Below are positions 51,598-64,000 of a stretch of 64,000 nt of DNA, one piece after another. Numbering within the stretch: position 1 is the first letter of the stretch; every line of letters begins with the position of its first letter. The stretch is taken from assembly GCA_051530055.1 (NCBI GenBank), contig CM121342.1, positions 12,710,001-12,774,000 of the forward strand, given 5' to 3'. The position numbers and the translations under genes are program-made. The notes under the pieces are model-generated. The model saw nothing but the letters and a program-made list of their open reading frames with translations, was not told the DNA's origin and did no database searches. The DNA comes from Neoechinorhynchus agilis (Eukaryota > Acanthocephala).

Positions 51598-54500
51598 CTA
51601 TATATACTCATGACAAACCGGTGGGTTTCGAAGTAAAATGAGTAACGGCGAGTAAATGATGCAGATTATGGCAATCACCACTAGCATTCCATTGAATCCA
51701 ATCATTCGAACAGCTAATCCGCCAAGTGACGGTCCTACAAGCAAATATTTTTTAATCCTCGCTTTCAAGCTCTTAAGACTTGCCCAATGCGTATCCAAGA
51801 CAGAAAGCAATATCACCGATGGCATAGACATTGGCGTATACTGAGGAGTGCCTTATATCGACAAGATGGGCGAAGGTTGGCATCATTGAAGCGTCAACCA
51901 TTCCGATAGCTATTCCGATTATTCCATTTGGTACCAGAAGCGAAATTATATGATGAGCTGTGTGAATCTACGTGAAGCTCTTCAAGAATTTGGTGGGCAA
52001 TTCAAAATTTTGCTTACGGTTAATAGGCCAATAGCGACTAATTGAAGGCCAATTAGACAACAGAGCCACCGTCCAAGCCAAAATGCTAATGATCCAAAAA
52101 GATTTGCACTTAATAAATATGTCACACTTGCAGGAAGGAAGACGCTACCTATTTCCAAGTTAGTCTCGGTAAATTAAGAGGCATCTTGAATATGGAAGGA
52201 TCATAAGATACTGTCGTTCCACCCAAAGGCAAGTTAGATAGTCGATTTAGCGCAATTGACCATTATTTTTTACCTAGACTTAGAAATGTTTTCAAAACTA
52301 TTGTTGTTTGAAGATTGAATTATTCATGTTTGTTTACGGCGGAAAAATGAAAGAGTTTTATTAAATCCGATGTGTAAAACTTACTAACAACCTTGATTAA
52401 AGCACAAGATTGTGCCGAAATATCGGATCTAATAAAACTCCTTCAATTTTCTGCGATAAACAAACAAGACTTGTTAAAAATCAATCCTTGAGCATTGCTT
52501 TGATTTAATAAACCGCAAATTGGGATGGGATATGTTTTGAGCCTTACATTCGCTCAAATTAACGCGTACATCTCAAGTCTAACAAAAATGTGAAATTAAA
52601 TCACACGAGACAGTTTAACTTTTCGTCTTAATGTTCAACCATCGCTTACTCAAAAGCCACTGAAGATTTTCGATTTTATTGAATGAAGAATAAAGCTGTT
52701 ACTACTGGTCCCGTCAAAAACGTGCCCTTGGAATATATGACAGTAAATTAAGGCAGAGTTAATTTATGGAAGCAGTGGATACGAACAGAAAGGTGAGCGA
52801 GTTAAGAATTATTCACCGATTATCATAATGGCTGAATTTTTTGTTGAGAAACTTTCCAGCACAAGATCGCCATTATTCTAACAAGTAAATTTAGTTGCAT
52901 ATTTGAAAATATTTAATGAAAATCCATTTTTCTTTTTGTATTAATACTTGCCTTGTTGCCATTCTGATGCGTTCATCGTCGTTAACATCCACATTGGTAG
53001 TAATGGTTCCATCATCGCGATTCCAACATTGCCAAGTGCAAGAGCTCCTAATTGAGATTGATTCACTAATTCGCGATTGTGCTAAGGTACCTGTTGTAAT
53101 GAGTATGTATGGATCCAACATAAGTTTCCAAACGGAGGGACCACGTTCTCGTTCCGGTTTGATTGATGGTTTAAGCCCAATTAACTGAAGAGCTATTTTG
53201 GAGGGAAAGAATCTAATGCGCTGTTGATAGCACACCATAATCATGACATACCGCCGTTACAAATTGCCAAGACAATTAAGGTGTAAAAGGGAGCCTTCCT
53301 ACCAACGAACTGGTACATAAATCCGCCAAAAGGTGGCCCAACTATTTTAAGATCCTTAAGGATATTGAACCGAAATCTCCCATACTTAGTACTCCAACTG
53401 CCAATCCACCTAAAGCAATTCCCATGCTTTTTCCGCGCTTCATATCGTCTTGAAAGTGATCCGCCAGCATGCCCAATCCTATTTTTTAAATATATTTAAT
53501 TGGATGTTTTTCACGCGTACATTATTTAAAGAATAACCACAGAAGTCTAAATTGCAATAGAGAAACACGAACTGATGGTGGAATTAGAACTATTAAAAGG
53601 CATTTTCATCTATCAGTTTTATTATTAATCAGTGATTTACGAAACATGCTATACCAAAGTTGACTGTAGTCAAAATATCGTTAAAGCGACTACAATGAAA
53701 ATGAACTCTTCTATTCTTCAATTGTTCATTTATCTCTTCCACATATATTAACTAAAGGTTGGAAAATAATTATTCAACACTTCTCAAGTTAATAGAATGA
53801 CACAAACGTTGCTATCCTTATTTTGGTCTACACAGTGACAAATACAGGATAAAAACTCTGACCATTAATAAATCTCCAAATTTAAAATCAAACGCAAATT
53901 TAAGTCCGTCCGGATTTTCATAGAACGAAAACAAATTACGAGAATTTTTGAAGTTGCACATTTTGACTTCTTTTCCATAACAATAATTTATCTTTATATC
54001 GCTAGACTTAAACGTTTTACTTCCACAAATAAATGCCAATGTTCGACTTAATCCAATACTTTCACTTAAACGCGATTCGAGACTTGCACGCTAGTTCATA
54101 ATCTACTTTAAAATTCGTACCACGATATTTTTCAATCACATAGACAAAAATCGTGCCAACCTGCAACGCTTGACATTGAAGATCCAACTCCTTGTATAGC
54201 TCTTGCACAGAAAAGCACTCCATAATTCGATCCGTGAGCGAATACTAGTTTTCAAATCTTTGCTTAATCACTAAGGCTAGTTAGACTGTATGTGACTTAC
54301 ACAGGGTAGAAAACGACATTATTATAAGTCCAACGAATAGCGGAATACTGTATCCGACCCTTAAAAGAAGATATGGTATTTCTAAGGGTAGATCAATTCA
54401 CCGATTAATCGTAAATCCGACAAGTGGATTAAATAAAAGTTGGACAATAGCTTTGGATGCGAACATAATTCCAACTTTGGCGTTCTCTTTGCCGAGCCAT

Positions 54501-54725
54501 TCTTGGTGACTAATGTTTGCTTGTGGTCCTAGTTTCCTCAAATCGATGTGATAAAGAAGATCGGGTACGATCGCGACTTTTAATATAGGTCAAATATAAA
54601 TGATGAACGCTGACATGCTTACCTATACTTGTGAGGAGCATATTATCCAAAAACAAGGCTACAAAAACAACGACAATCATAATCACATCGAATTTATCAT
54701 AATCCGACAATGAGAATATTCCCAT
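51598..54725 (-). CDS. cat-1: Vesicular monoamine/acetylcholine transporter (SLC18 family), 11 exons
   Basis: Exons: 54725-54623, 54576-54402, 54359-54301, 54244-54161, 53478-53386, 53341-53252, 53192-53091, 53047-52952, 52148-52018, 51967-51784, 51734-51598; 417 aa with phase kept throughout. SLC18 proteins load amines into synaptic vesicles in exchange for protons. Key sites: Asp27 in helix 1 (LFLDNML), Lys76 in helix 2 ([13 protein letters not shown]), [17 protein letters not shown] after the RGKSMG loop, Glu249 ([10 protein letters not shown]), [25 protein letters not shown], and Asp363 ([17 protein letters not shown]). The segment EWQQG followed by FLPASV favours VMAT (nematode CAT-1) over the acetylcholine transporter, but this needs a tree. 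The luminal loop 1 is very short (one NIS glycosylation site) and the C-terminal tail stops right after LLRNPP, so the protein is about 100 residues shorter than usual. Introns 8 and 10 use GC donors (GCAAGT). Introns 4 and 8 are long (682 and 803 bp). Confidence 0.88.
52341..52446. mobile_element. Palindromic Penelope-type repeat inside transporter intron 8
   Basis: Arms of about 33 bp: GAAAGAGTTTTATTAAATCC on the left and GGATCTAATAAAACTCCTTC on the right. The right arm is preceded by a GCACAA/TTGTGC stem (52402-52415) and CGAAATATC. TTTGAAGATTGAAT upstream (about 52308) is shared with the copies at 5520 and 35700. It lies wholly within the 803-bp GC-AG intron. Confidence 0.7.
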
Positions 54726-54739
54726 TCTGGTTATAACGA

Positions 54740-57250
54740 TGAAAGCACGACTTCTTTATTTGAAATGGAAACATGGGCTCCGCATTTGCACCATTGCAAT
54801 CTTCAATCATCTAAGGCGTGCTGGAGCATATGCAGTGAGCGTAGGAAATTTAGCATTTACCATTATTTCGTGTGCATTTGAAGATAGGCGAGAGCTCAAA
54901 TCAGACCGCGAAAAGGGGCGTCAAAACAAGATGGTATTCAACCCCCCTAAGATTACTTGACGGTACAACGATCATCAAAGAAGACGTGTTAATAAGTTTG
55001 TTTCTTTTTTACATTCCGGAACTGCGAACTTGCCCACAATTTACCTACCCAGCCATTTATATCTTATGCGAAACCTTAAATCTACGCATAGAATTATATC
55101 CATCCTTCAATTTGATCTGTACACTTCATGAAAAAGGTATCGCATTTCACATTAAAATCAAATTGCGTCGCCATCACAGATAGTATTTCACTTATTTTCT
55201 TTGAATATTCGCACTTCTTTTAGAAAGCCAACACAAGTATAATCTCGTAAACATTTCTTTGGCAATTCGTCTGCATTCCTGCTGTTGAATGCGAATCGTA
55301 GCGAGGATCATTCCTAATAAGTCACTGCTTCGCTGTTTTTTGTATATTAAGATTGCAATTTTCTAATTGTTTGATAATTCAATATTTAAAATCACGTCCA
55401 ATCTCGCAACCGATGGAGGCAGTGCCCATAATGCTGGCTGCGTTTCTCCGCTGGACAACCATGTTTATCCTCTCTATTAAAAAAGTCTTACTCTTGTTGT
55501 CGAAGGTCGCTTCCCTCAACCAAATGCCTGTTTTTATTATCTTAATGTGCATATAAAAATATGAAAGTGGTGTATTAGCGTTGCGGTAAGAAACTCTTGA
55601 TGCCCCGAAAAATTGTTACTTAAAATACCATTCTTTGGCAAAACTGCGGATGAACTTTAAATAAGCACTGAAGAGTTGACAAATAAAAAAGAAAGTCGGT
55701 TGTTTTAATTGTCGCAAATCCAGGTTTTATGAAGCTTTATGTACATATCTAGCTAATTTGAATCAGTTAATTCTTAAAAAAGATACGAAGTTGCATTTTA
55801 CTTGCAAGTGTTCATGTTACAAGCAAGGTTTAAAATTTATTCCACCTTTTCGATATAATGATTGTGATTTGTTATTAGCTCGCAGCCAATCAGCGTAATA
55901 TCTCTGCTTGCACTATCACGGTAATGCCTTTCTCTTCCGGTATTGCACGATCGAAATTCGTCTTTCACTAACCGATAGTATTTTAGACAACACCTTTAAG
56001 ACTATAAAACTCACAACAATGCCCATCAAAATCGCTGAGGATTTAAGACACCAAGGAGATAATTTCCAACTTTTTGTTGAACAAAATTTTGTTTTTTCTC
56101 TTGCAAATAAAATTGCGCATACTTTTTGTTGTTTGTCATTTTCGTTTTTTGCCCAATCAATCGGTTTCCTCGCAAATTTTAATGTAGCTACATTCTACTT
56201 GAATAACACCTATCATGCATGTATAACATGATTTACTTAAATTATTAAAAAAATTCGTTTGATTTTTTACCTTTAATTAACATCTCAATTGCTAAACTTT
56301 TACGTGCATTTTTAAAACCTGCACATCACTCATAGTAAAAAATTGTTACTAATATCAATGATTGTCGCTTTCGTGCAGCTATTAAACACACCCGTAAAAT
56401 CCGGATCTGCTCAATACGATGTGTAATTTAATTTTGCAATTAATATCGTGCTCATTCTGCTGATCCCTCTATGCATACGTCAATGAAGCATTTAATCAAA
56501 TTAATCCTCAATGTCGATAAAATAGCTTTTATTATCAATAACGCCATCTTACTTGTGCAGAAGATCTGAACAACTAAATTTCTTTCTTTAATAAAACCCA
56601 TCAGTAAAATAAACTTTCACGCCTTTTTTCACACAATATGTACTGATGATTTTATTGATAAAGCACAGAAATTTATTTAAATTAGTAGATGGGAAATTAG
56701 TATTATAAAAATCACATCATCATTCGTAATCTAAATTATGTACTTAATCCGTAAATATTTTCGGTAAAGTACAAAAAATCAACACGATGTCGTTCATTTT
56801 TTTGGTTGAACGATCGAATAAGGTAACCTATCTAGGTGGAAATTTCTTTTCGAAGAAAAAAGAGGAAAATGATAATCCTTATGCAAGAATTTATTGATCG
56901 GACGTTTACACACTATTGAGTTCTATTCGATTTGAGGTTTTTGTAGAGATGCTGACTACTTTATCTTCTTATATATAGTTTTCCAAATCGTTCCTCTAAT
57001 TTATAATACTAAATTATCTGCATATTGAGCGATACAATAAAACGGTTGGTAGTTGCAGATCACAAAAATGTCTTATGTGTTGTTCACCCATAATTAATTT
57101 CGAACAGAATTAAGTGTATGCCTCCTTTTTTTGTTTTAATTGGGCATTCAATAATAATGTAACCATAAAGAAGGCGAATTTACCTCCAAATCATTAACCG
57201 CATCTATGCGCACATATTCAATCGATTATAGTTTAAACAGTCATACCATG
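54740..57250. other. Long AT-rich stretch without a supportable gene
   Basis: This lies upstream of the transporter and should hold its promoter. Short open frames (for example 54739-54960 and 55908-56231 plus) have no recognised domain or convincing splice pattern. One peptide beginning MPIKIAEDLRHQGDNFQ at about 56019 looks protein-like but could not be extended. Confidence 0.45.
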
Positions 57251-59760
57251 TATATTTTCGATTCGATTGACAAATGTACTCAATTGTGCTATGATTTACT
57301 CTCAAAGAGCGTTTGCTCCATGATCTGGGGTTACGATCAAATTTAGAGTTCCTGGATAAGGGCGCCAGTCATACCGGACATCCTTCCCAGTCGACATCTA
57401 CAAGTGCTCCAGCGGCTAATTCAGCCTACCCTCCCAAACAAGCTATGTATGAGCTAAACATCACTCCTTGGGTGCAATCGTTCAACAATGATGGAATAAA
57501 ACGTATAGATCGAATTACATATTACGTTAATACAATGCGGATTTTTGTCATTAATCATGAATGGTTGGTTCACCTGACCAAATTCACCCGATCCATACTA
57601 TCAAATGCTACTTATACAATCTCTTCTTCGTCACAAAAAGAACAACTTCTTGTGCATTTATCTACACCCGCATTTGAGTAATGAAGATAAAGATCTCTTC
57701 GAATCGTCCTTTTCTTGTGCATTTATCTACACCCGCATTTGAGTAATGAAGATAAAGATCTCTTCGAATCGTCCTTCCACCATAAAATAATTTTTTTCCA
57801 TGGTCAACCGATCTCAGCCGCTATGGTTGAAGGAGCAAGACATGTCCGGGATGATTTATGTACCCGACGCTCTTGTGCTTTCAATTGCTTTGGAATTAAT
57901 TTTTCGCAAGTCGAACTGCGGACAATACGAATTTATCTTTCCACGCTGTAATATCTGTCAAATGCGGTACCATTGATGTCAAAATTGCCCTTATAATGCC
58001 ACTAAATGTTGTCACTGTGGGGACTCGAATCATGCTTCTGATAAATGTCAGAATCCCCGAAGTTGACGTTGTGCCAATTGTCAAGGAAAAGTTTGATAAT
58101 TTTTTTAAACCTGAACCTTTTTTATTTCCGCATAACGTCGTTGCTAAGTTCCCAGATCCATCTCTTCGCCACTCGGAATCGTCGTAAGGACACTCGCAGC
58201 GTTGCCGCGCTGGATCGTGAGACCTATGTTTTACAGGAAGAACATTCCTGCTCTTGGGTCTCCGGTTGCGATCCTCCTCTTCCTTGACAGATCCGCCGTG
58301 AAGTTCTTGGCCTCACACAGAAGGTTCCGAGCGTCTCAACGCCGAAAGGACGAAGTGGTGATGCAGCCTTTTTTCAAAGAATGTCTAGAATTTAAAAAAT
58401 ACTGGGCTTTGTTCAATAAGAGAAGTACTTCTCCTCGTCAATCCATCACAGTAACTCATCATTCTGCTCCCGTCTCGGTACCCTCTCGATCTGCAAACTA
58501 GTTTACTAAGATATTCGTCGCAAACTACTTAAACAGTTAATTTGTTACACTTGAACATTCGGATCATCGTTTGGAGGAAACCTATAATCGTCTCCTTACA
58601 TTAATGTAATCTCGCATCACAGAAGCTATAGTAATCGACGAAAAGAAAATAAGCTCACTTATTTCAAAGATCATTAATCTTCCTGGTATTCTCCAATCAA
58701 TTATGACGAATACCAATTCCTCCCTTTTGAAGAGATCTAACTCATTTGAACATCCTTGAGAGGACGTTCACATTGGCTTCAAAGAGAACGATTCCGAATT
58801 TGTCAAAGGTATCATTGAAGATCAATCTTCTCATATCAGCTATGGTGTTGCGTTTCTTATTCGTGGCTCAAAATCGAAGATCAGGAAAATCCCCAAGAAA
58901 CCCGTAGCTCCAATAAGCTCAGGTAATGGTAGAGCGTTTTCGCTTATTACAGTGGAATTGTGGCACGCGACCAATCTCTCCAATATTACGCATCTTATTC
59001 CTGGAATATCTATTTTTTTAAAACAAAAATCTAAAAGTTTGTATAATCCTTCTCGATCTTTCAACTTACTACCTCATTTCAACTATTTAGATTACGTTTA
59101 GTTTTTTACAGAACCTTTTAGTTCCGCTTCGTGGGGTCTCATCTCGGTTTTTCGTTCCTTTTAATCTCACTGTTATCTCTTACGGGTATCGAATGAATTG
59201 TCTTATTTTCTTTATAAATTTTTATTAAATTATCTACAACTCACTATTGTTAATCTGTATATTCGACCTGGTTTTGTCCATCGTCCTCAAGTTAAGGAGA
59301 TTTTAAAGGGGCGTCTTAAACCAAGCATTGACTTTATTGTTGGTGACTTTAATGACCCTTCATTGAAATGGGCCAAAGCCATAGTCAAGACAATTGAACC
59401 CCTTTATGATCTTTCTCTGTCTTCATCTCCTACTTATCATAATATAACTAAGGATGTCCAATCTTTTTTAGACATTATTATTCTCAAGAATAGTCTTAAT
59501 TTACTACCTCAAGTTGACCGGCAAGTATCCCTTTTTCACTTAGCTGGTCATTCTCGGCATTTCTAGGCAGCTCGTGGTCGGCAACAGCTTAAATCTGCTG
59601 CTGCTGGTTTAAAATCTCTTACTCCATTTTCTTCAAAATGGTGGCTTACCTTTTCTAACAAGAAATTTATAAGCTGAAAATCAAAACTTTCTGTTTGGTT
59701 AAAAGACTCGACTTTGGACAATATGATTTCCACTCATCATCTTGCGTTAAAGGCTCCAGT
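57250..59760 (+). mobile_element. APE-type LINE (I/Jockey-like), decayed
   Basis: Plus strand: an ORF1-like region with a CCHC zinc knuckle (KCCHCGDSNHASDKCQN, about 58005-58055), then an AP-endonuclease segment (IDFIVGDFNDPSLKWAK, 59325-59375, and LAGHSRHF at 59565). There is no clear RT downstream before the next element. A 65-bp direct tandem duplication (units starting at 57651 and 57716) lies inside ORF1. Many stops; dead and old. Confidence 0.7.
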
Positions 59761-59814
59761 ACTTCTATAATTTTCCGCAGATTATATATAAACCGTTCTG
59801 ATCTTCTCGTCAAC

Positions 59815-60020
59815 TCAATCGTTCAACGTTCTCTCTCATCAACTCAATCGTTCTCTCTCTCGTCAACTCAATGGTTCTCTCTCCCGTCAACTCAAAAGTT
59901 CTCTCTCTACAACTCAACGTTCTTCCTCTCGTTAACGTTCTCTCTCGTCAATCGTCAACGTTCAACGTTCTCTTTCTCGTCAATCGTCAAAGAACAACGT
60001 TCTCTCTCTCGTCCGTCATA
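59815..60020 (+). repeat. CT-rich minisatellite (GTTCTCTCTCTCGTCAACTCAA-type units)
   Basis: About eight imperfect copies of a 15-24 bp unit, GTTCTCTCTC(T)CGTCAA plus CTCAA or CGTCAAC, stand immediately before the ORF1-like region of the next LINE. Such variable 5' repeats are known for several LINE families and may be its 5' UTR. Confidence 0.65.
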
Positions 60021-60025
60021 AACAC

Positions 60026-63000
60026 TTGCAATCAATGCCGAGGCCAAAGCACCCAACCACCAAGCTCGTCCCCTGTGACATGGACGATTGTCAGGTTAAA
60101 ACCCAAATATTCGTCTCAAGTACCTGGATAGCAGGCAGGAAATTCATTTGCGGTTTCTGTGCAGCTGCCTTGCTCAAACCTTGTTCTCCGGTTTCCTCCC
60201 TTCCCAATAAGTACTTAAACCCTAACCGCTAACAAACCCCCAAACCCCAACCCCTTCCATCTTTAGTTTCCCAACCCAAATCTCCTCTTCCTCACTTTAT
60301 TCTTCAAATACTTTCCACCCACCCTTTGCTGTCTCCGCCCTCCAAGACTCCTCTCCACACTCAAATTCGACTTCTCAACAATCTTCTCCCTTCCTTAATT
60401 CCGTTCATATCATCCCGCATAACCCTCTTCCCTCGTCCCTGCACTCTAAGTCTCACTCTGCTCCACCATTAAAACCGAACCCCCCATCCTCCTCGACCGC
60501 ATCTTCCCCCACCTCCTCTCTAGCACCCCGTACTGCTAGAAAATACCAGAAACCCCTCCCATCCTTCTACGATTACGTTTCAACTTTAGCCCCATCAAAA
60601 CCTACCACCTTCTCTCCTGTACCCCGATTTTCTAGTAAAAAGCACGCACCCCTACCATCCTTCAACGACTACATTAAGCATCCCTCGCCTCGTAAATTAA
60701 CTCCTCCTAAACCTCTCTCATCCTTGCTGCCTAAAACCACTATTCCGCACCCTACCAAATCTGGAAATTTTCGCTTTGCCCCTCAGAAGCGAAAAATACC
60801 TTGGACGCTCACACTACCTCACCTCTTAACACCTCCTTTTCAACTCCCAATCCCGCATGCACAGTTCCCACCCTTATGGTCCCTACACTCAAATCACACC
60901 TTAATACTGTGTCCACCCACGAATCCCTTACCACCGAACTACCCCACCGGTCAACTCCCAACCCTTCTCTCTCTACGCAGCTTCAACCCTCTCCGTCAGT
61001 GTCCATCCCTCATGTCCCTTCTAAACATCCCTTTCCAATAATCTTTTATTCTAACATCCGCAGTCTCCTCCCCAAACTGGATGAGCTCCATATAGTGGCC
61101 TCTTCTTGCAACGCCGACATCCTTGTAATTACAGAAACACGGCTCTCGCCCATAGCAAATTATCTGCCTTCCTTCCAAACTTTCAAGCTTTTCACCTCAC
61201 AAGGGATTTCCGAAACGGGGGAGGCATATCGATCTTCATCCGCACCTCTCTCTTACCATTGCTCTTCACCCTACCTTTTCATCTCCGACGATCTTGAATG
61301 GCTACACATCCAACTTCATTTCCCCCTCCGCAATGGCCAACATGAGATCTCTATCGCTGGCCTTTATCGCCCTCCTTCCTCAAACATCCCCAACACACTT
61401 CAACAAATAGACCGCGATTTGAACAAACTGCCGATCCCGCCCTCGCTCTCTCATATTTCCCAACTCGTTACTTTACCCACACGCTTCTCCTCCCGCCTTG
61501 ATAAAAATTTCTCAAACATCATGCAATACCCGTGCACTACCACGCCTCGTCTGACCATTGTTCCATCCTTCTCTCCCCCGCATCACCTCAAAAACGTACC
61601 TTTCCGACCCCTACGTTGTCTGGGATAAGCGTGACCATCATACCCACGCCTTTGCTGTGTGTGTCAATTCTCTTATCACGTAAAACCGCTCTACCATCTT
61701 TGGTACCGACCCCTCGATTGCCGTGGGCTCTTTGTTAAATCTAATAGAATCTGCGATGAAGGCCTCCTTTCCTCGCAAAACAATACGAATATCGAACCGC
61801 GACCCTCCATGGTTCTCGTCTTTTCTAAAACCCTTCAAATCCAGGTAACCAAAGCCTTCCGGTCAGGCAATCCCGCTTACCCCTCCCTCCACTCCACACT
61901 GACCAAACGCATCCGAATAGCCCGCAAAGTATTCCTCTCATCTCGTCTCTCGTCTGTTCCCAATCGAAACTTTTGGCGTGAAATAAAAAATGTCACTGGT
62001 CTTGGTAGATCCACCCCCTTCGCATCTCTCCACAAATCTGATCTCTCGATCCTCAACACCACGAATAAAAACCTCTGTCCTCCCCAAACCTCCTCTCAAT
62101 TGTTCCAACCTCCCTTCTCACTTTCGGACCCGTCCATTCATACATGCCCTTCCTTAGTTTACCCTCTCGAAATCCTAGAGATCCTTAAACGCCTACTCCG
62201 CCGTTCTTCCCCTAATTCGACTATCCCAAATTGGGCCATTCGTTTCATCATCCCGGAACTTATCGATCCTCTAACGCACATAACGAACCTTAGCTTTCTA
62301 TTGGGCTCTTTCCCATCGTGTCTTAAGGAAGCCCGTGTCGTCCCCCTACCCAAAAACAATAAACGGATTTCCCCCACATCCTTTCGTCTCATCTCTATCC
62401 TCTCACCTTTCTCTAAAATCTTAGAAAAATGTTTTAAAACCCGCCTACTTCCCTTCTTCCTCAAAAACATCTCCCCTTCCCAATTCGCTTTCCGTCCCAA
62501 TTACTCTTGTTCTGATGCCCTCCTCTGCATCTACGATACGCTTGTGCGCAGCTTAGATTCCAATCCAGAATCAATCGTCCGTCTCGTGCAACTGGATATT
62601 TCCAGGGCGTTCGAGTCGGTCGATCACTTTCTTCTCTCCAATCATGTGCTTCTTTTGGCCTCCCAACCTGGCAACTCTCTTGGATTTCCTCTCCAACCGC
62701 AAACAATATATTCAATGTGGAACTTCTTGCTCCTCTTCTCTACCCATATTTAAAGGTATCCTCCAAGGCGCCGTACTTTCCCCTCTCCTTTTTGACATTT
62801 TTCTAAATGACCTTCATCCCCTCACTCCCCCTACCAAATATTTTCTCTATGCCGATGACCTCACAGTCATTATCATCGCATCTCCCCCTCTCCCCCCTCT
62901 CCGCAACCATGGACGAGCTCAACCATCTCATTTCCTCGCTCTCCACCCTAAACCTCTCCCTAAATTTATCCAAATCTTTTGAGCTTGTCCCCCACATTTC

Positions 63001-63680
63001 CAAACGCAACCTTATCCCCGCGCCTCTCCCTCTCCCCATCCAACGCTCCTCTTCTCTCCGAATACTGGGCCTGATTTTACAAGAAAACCTTAAATGGGAT
63101 GCCCACATTTCATTTACACTCTCTACAACAAACCCTCGTTTTTACCTTCTCAAACTCCTCCGGCGTCTCGGCGTTTCTTCTAAACACCTTGCACACTTTT
63201 ATCTCTCTGCCATCCTCCCTATCCCTTCATACGCTTTCCCCACTTTAATCGCCCTTTCCGCCAATGCCCTCCATTCCCTCGCAACCTTCCACAAGAGAGC
63301 AGCGAGAATATGTGGGAATTCACTTCCTCCCCTCGACGCCCACCTCCACTCCATTTTCTCCAAAAACGCCCTCCCTCTCCTTCAACCCCCTCCACAATTT
63401 TCTTCCCTCATCTCTAAATACTCTTCCCTAGTAAACACCCGGAACCCCAACCTTTTTCATCCCCCTAGCTCGTACCACCCTCTACCAAAAATCCTTTCTC
63501 CCCCAAACCCAATCTTTCCTTAACAACAGGAGAACAAGGAAAGACTCCCAATCGGTCATTCTCCTGTAAAACTCCAAATACAAATCCCACCTCCCTGTCT
63601 CAACATCCGACATCCAGACAACTTCAGCAAAGATAGATGCTGACAATTGTATGGATCGTTCTTCTTAATCAATAAAACGT
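60026..63680 (+). mobile_element. CR1/Jockey-like LINE, long copy
   Basis: ORF1-like start with a Cys-rich module (LVPCDMDDCQVKTQIF ... FICGFCAAALLKPC, 60068-60185), a Pro/Ser-rich linker to about 61040, then an AP endonuclease (FYSNIRSLLPKLDELHIV at 61040, DILVITETRLSP, ISIAGLYRPPSSN, SSDHCSILLSP), RT (ARVVPLPKNNKRISPTSFR at 62330, QFAFRPNYSCSDALLCIYDT, RLVQLDISRAFESVDHFLL, GILQGAVLSPLLFDIF, YADDLTVII) and the C-terminal region HKRAARICGNSLPPLD (63290). The tail shares AATAAAACGTGTTTA with the copy at 4.87 kb. Only a handful of frameshifts separate long open stretches, so this copy is younger than the others. Confidence 0.88.
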
Positions 63681-63719
63681 GTTTATAATATCTTGAAAGT
63701 TTGGGCGTTCAATCACAAA

Positions 63720-64000
63720 ACATCTCGTTTTATAGCTTTTCTGGTGCTAAAATTTTAAACCTTCTCTCGCATGATTGCATCCTTTACATTGCAAATTTTA
63801 TGCTTATATCTCCGACCTATTTTTCTTGTTAAGAATGGGGAATCTATTAAGGCTCCGCCTGGGCGTCGTTGGATCTCGCTTCAAAACTCCTTAGTCACTA
63901 TTTATGAGTGCGCTTTTCCTCACCGCCTCAATCTCTCCATCGAGGACATGAATCGCAACATTTTTATTAATGGTATAGCTGAATCCGATGTTGCAGACCT
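63720..64000 (+). mobile_element. Start of a further LINE-like element, cut by the window end
   Basis: The plus-strand reading APPGRRWISLQNSLVTIYEC then FPHRLNLSIEDMNRNIFING is protein-like and open to the window edge. It resembles an ORF1 of a non-LTR element, but no zinc knuckle is reached; the assignment rests mainly on its neighbours. Confidence 0.35.

Noticed and set aside
53818-54039. A minus-strand frame in transporter intron 4 (FICGSKTF...), first considered as a transporter exon
   Set aside because: The true next exon (GLGMLADHF...RGKSMG) was found at 53478-53386 with matching phase; the frame has no SLC18 similarity.
54739-54960. Divergent plus-strand ORF next to the transporter start
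   Set aside because: No domain, no splice signals, and it would leave only 13 bp between two divergent starts.

Overview
The window looks like chromosomal DNA of a repeat-rich nematode. The host genes are split by very short introns (about 42-61 bp in the genes resolved here) and several first ATGs sit directly behind a T-rich AG, as expected for acceptors used in cis or for spliced-leader addition. The gene set (cytoplasmic intermediate filament with a lamin-type tail, pyruvate kinase, vesicular amine transporter, VKOR, SARAF) is animal. Compact introns, two GC-AG introns and abundant R2-like and Penelope-like elements would suit a clade I (Dorylaimia) worm such as a Trichinella, Trichuris or mermithid relative; this placement is inference and the species cannot be told.

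Layout. 0-9.3 kb: a hypothetical nuclear gene (690-1755, minus), then LINE remnants (CR1/Jockey-like at 3.7-4.9 kb, a long decayed RLE-type LINE at 6.3-9.2 kb). 10.2-21.3 kb is gene-rich: an intermediate filament gene (plus), pyruvate kinase (minus), a small two-exon gene (minus), a possible glycoprotein-hormone beta exon (minus), a complete four-exon SARAF homologue (plus), and a second, nearly identical intermediate filament copy in inverted orientation. 21.6-25.7 kb holds a Ty3/gypsy fossil, a duplicated 1-kb patchwork repeat and LINE pieces. 25.7-27.3 kb is a VWA-domain membrane protein. 29.2-33.4 kb is a satellite array of roughly 225-250 bp units. 33.9-35.2 kb is an unrecognised 456-aa basic protein. 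35.5-45.5 kb is a nest of mobile DNA: palindromic repeats, a gypsy fossil with an APE-type LINE inside it, an RLE-type LINE, the second patchwork copy and a rearranged Penelope-like element. 46.7-54.7 kb again carries genes: a small basic protein, a three-exon VKOR and an eleven-exon vesicular amine transporter. 57.2-64 kb is LINE sequence.

The most useful results are three host genes that are nearly or wholly invisible as long ORFs but resolve exon by exon with consistent phase: SARAF (18518-19199), VKOR (48930-49487) and the SLC18 transporter (51598-54725). The most unusual structures are (1) a family of palindromic elements carrying the same small hairpin with different, compensating stems, one of them inserted with a target duplication into just one of the two intermediate filament copies; (2) a duplicated patchwork repeat that contains 52 bp identical to the nearby VWA gene; and (3) a satellite whose units keep a near-palindromic TCGCGA core and tRNA-type A- and B-box matches.

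All gene models were made by eye; splice sites are predictions and database similarity was judged from memory of the families.
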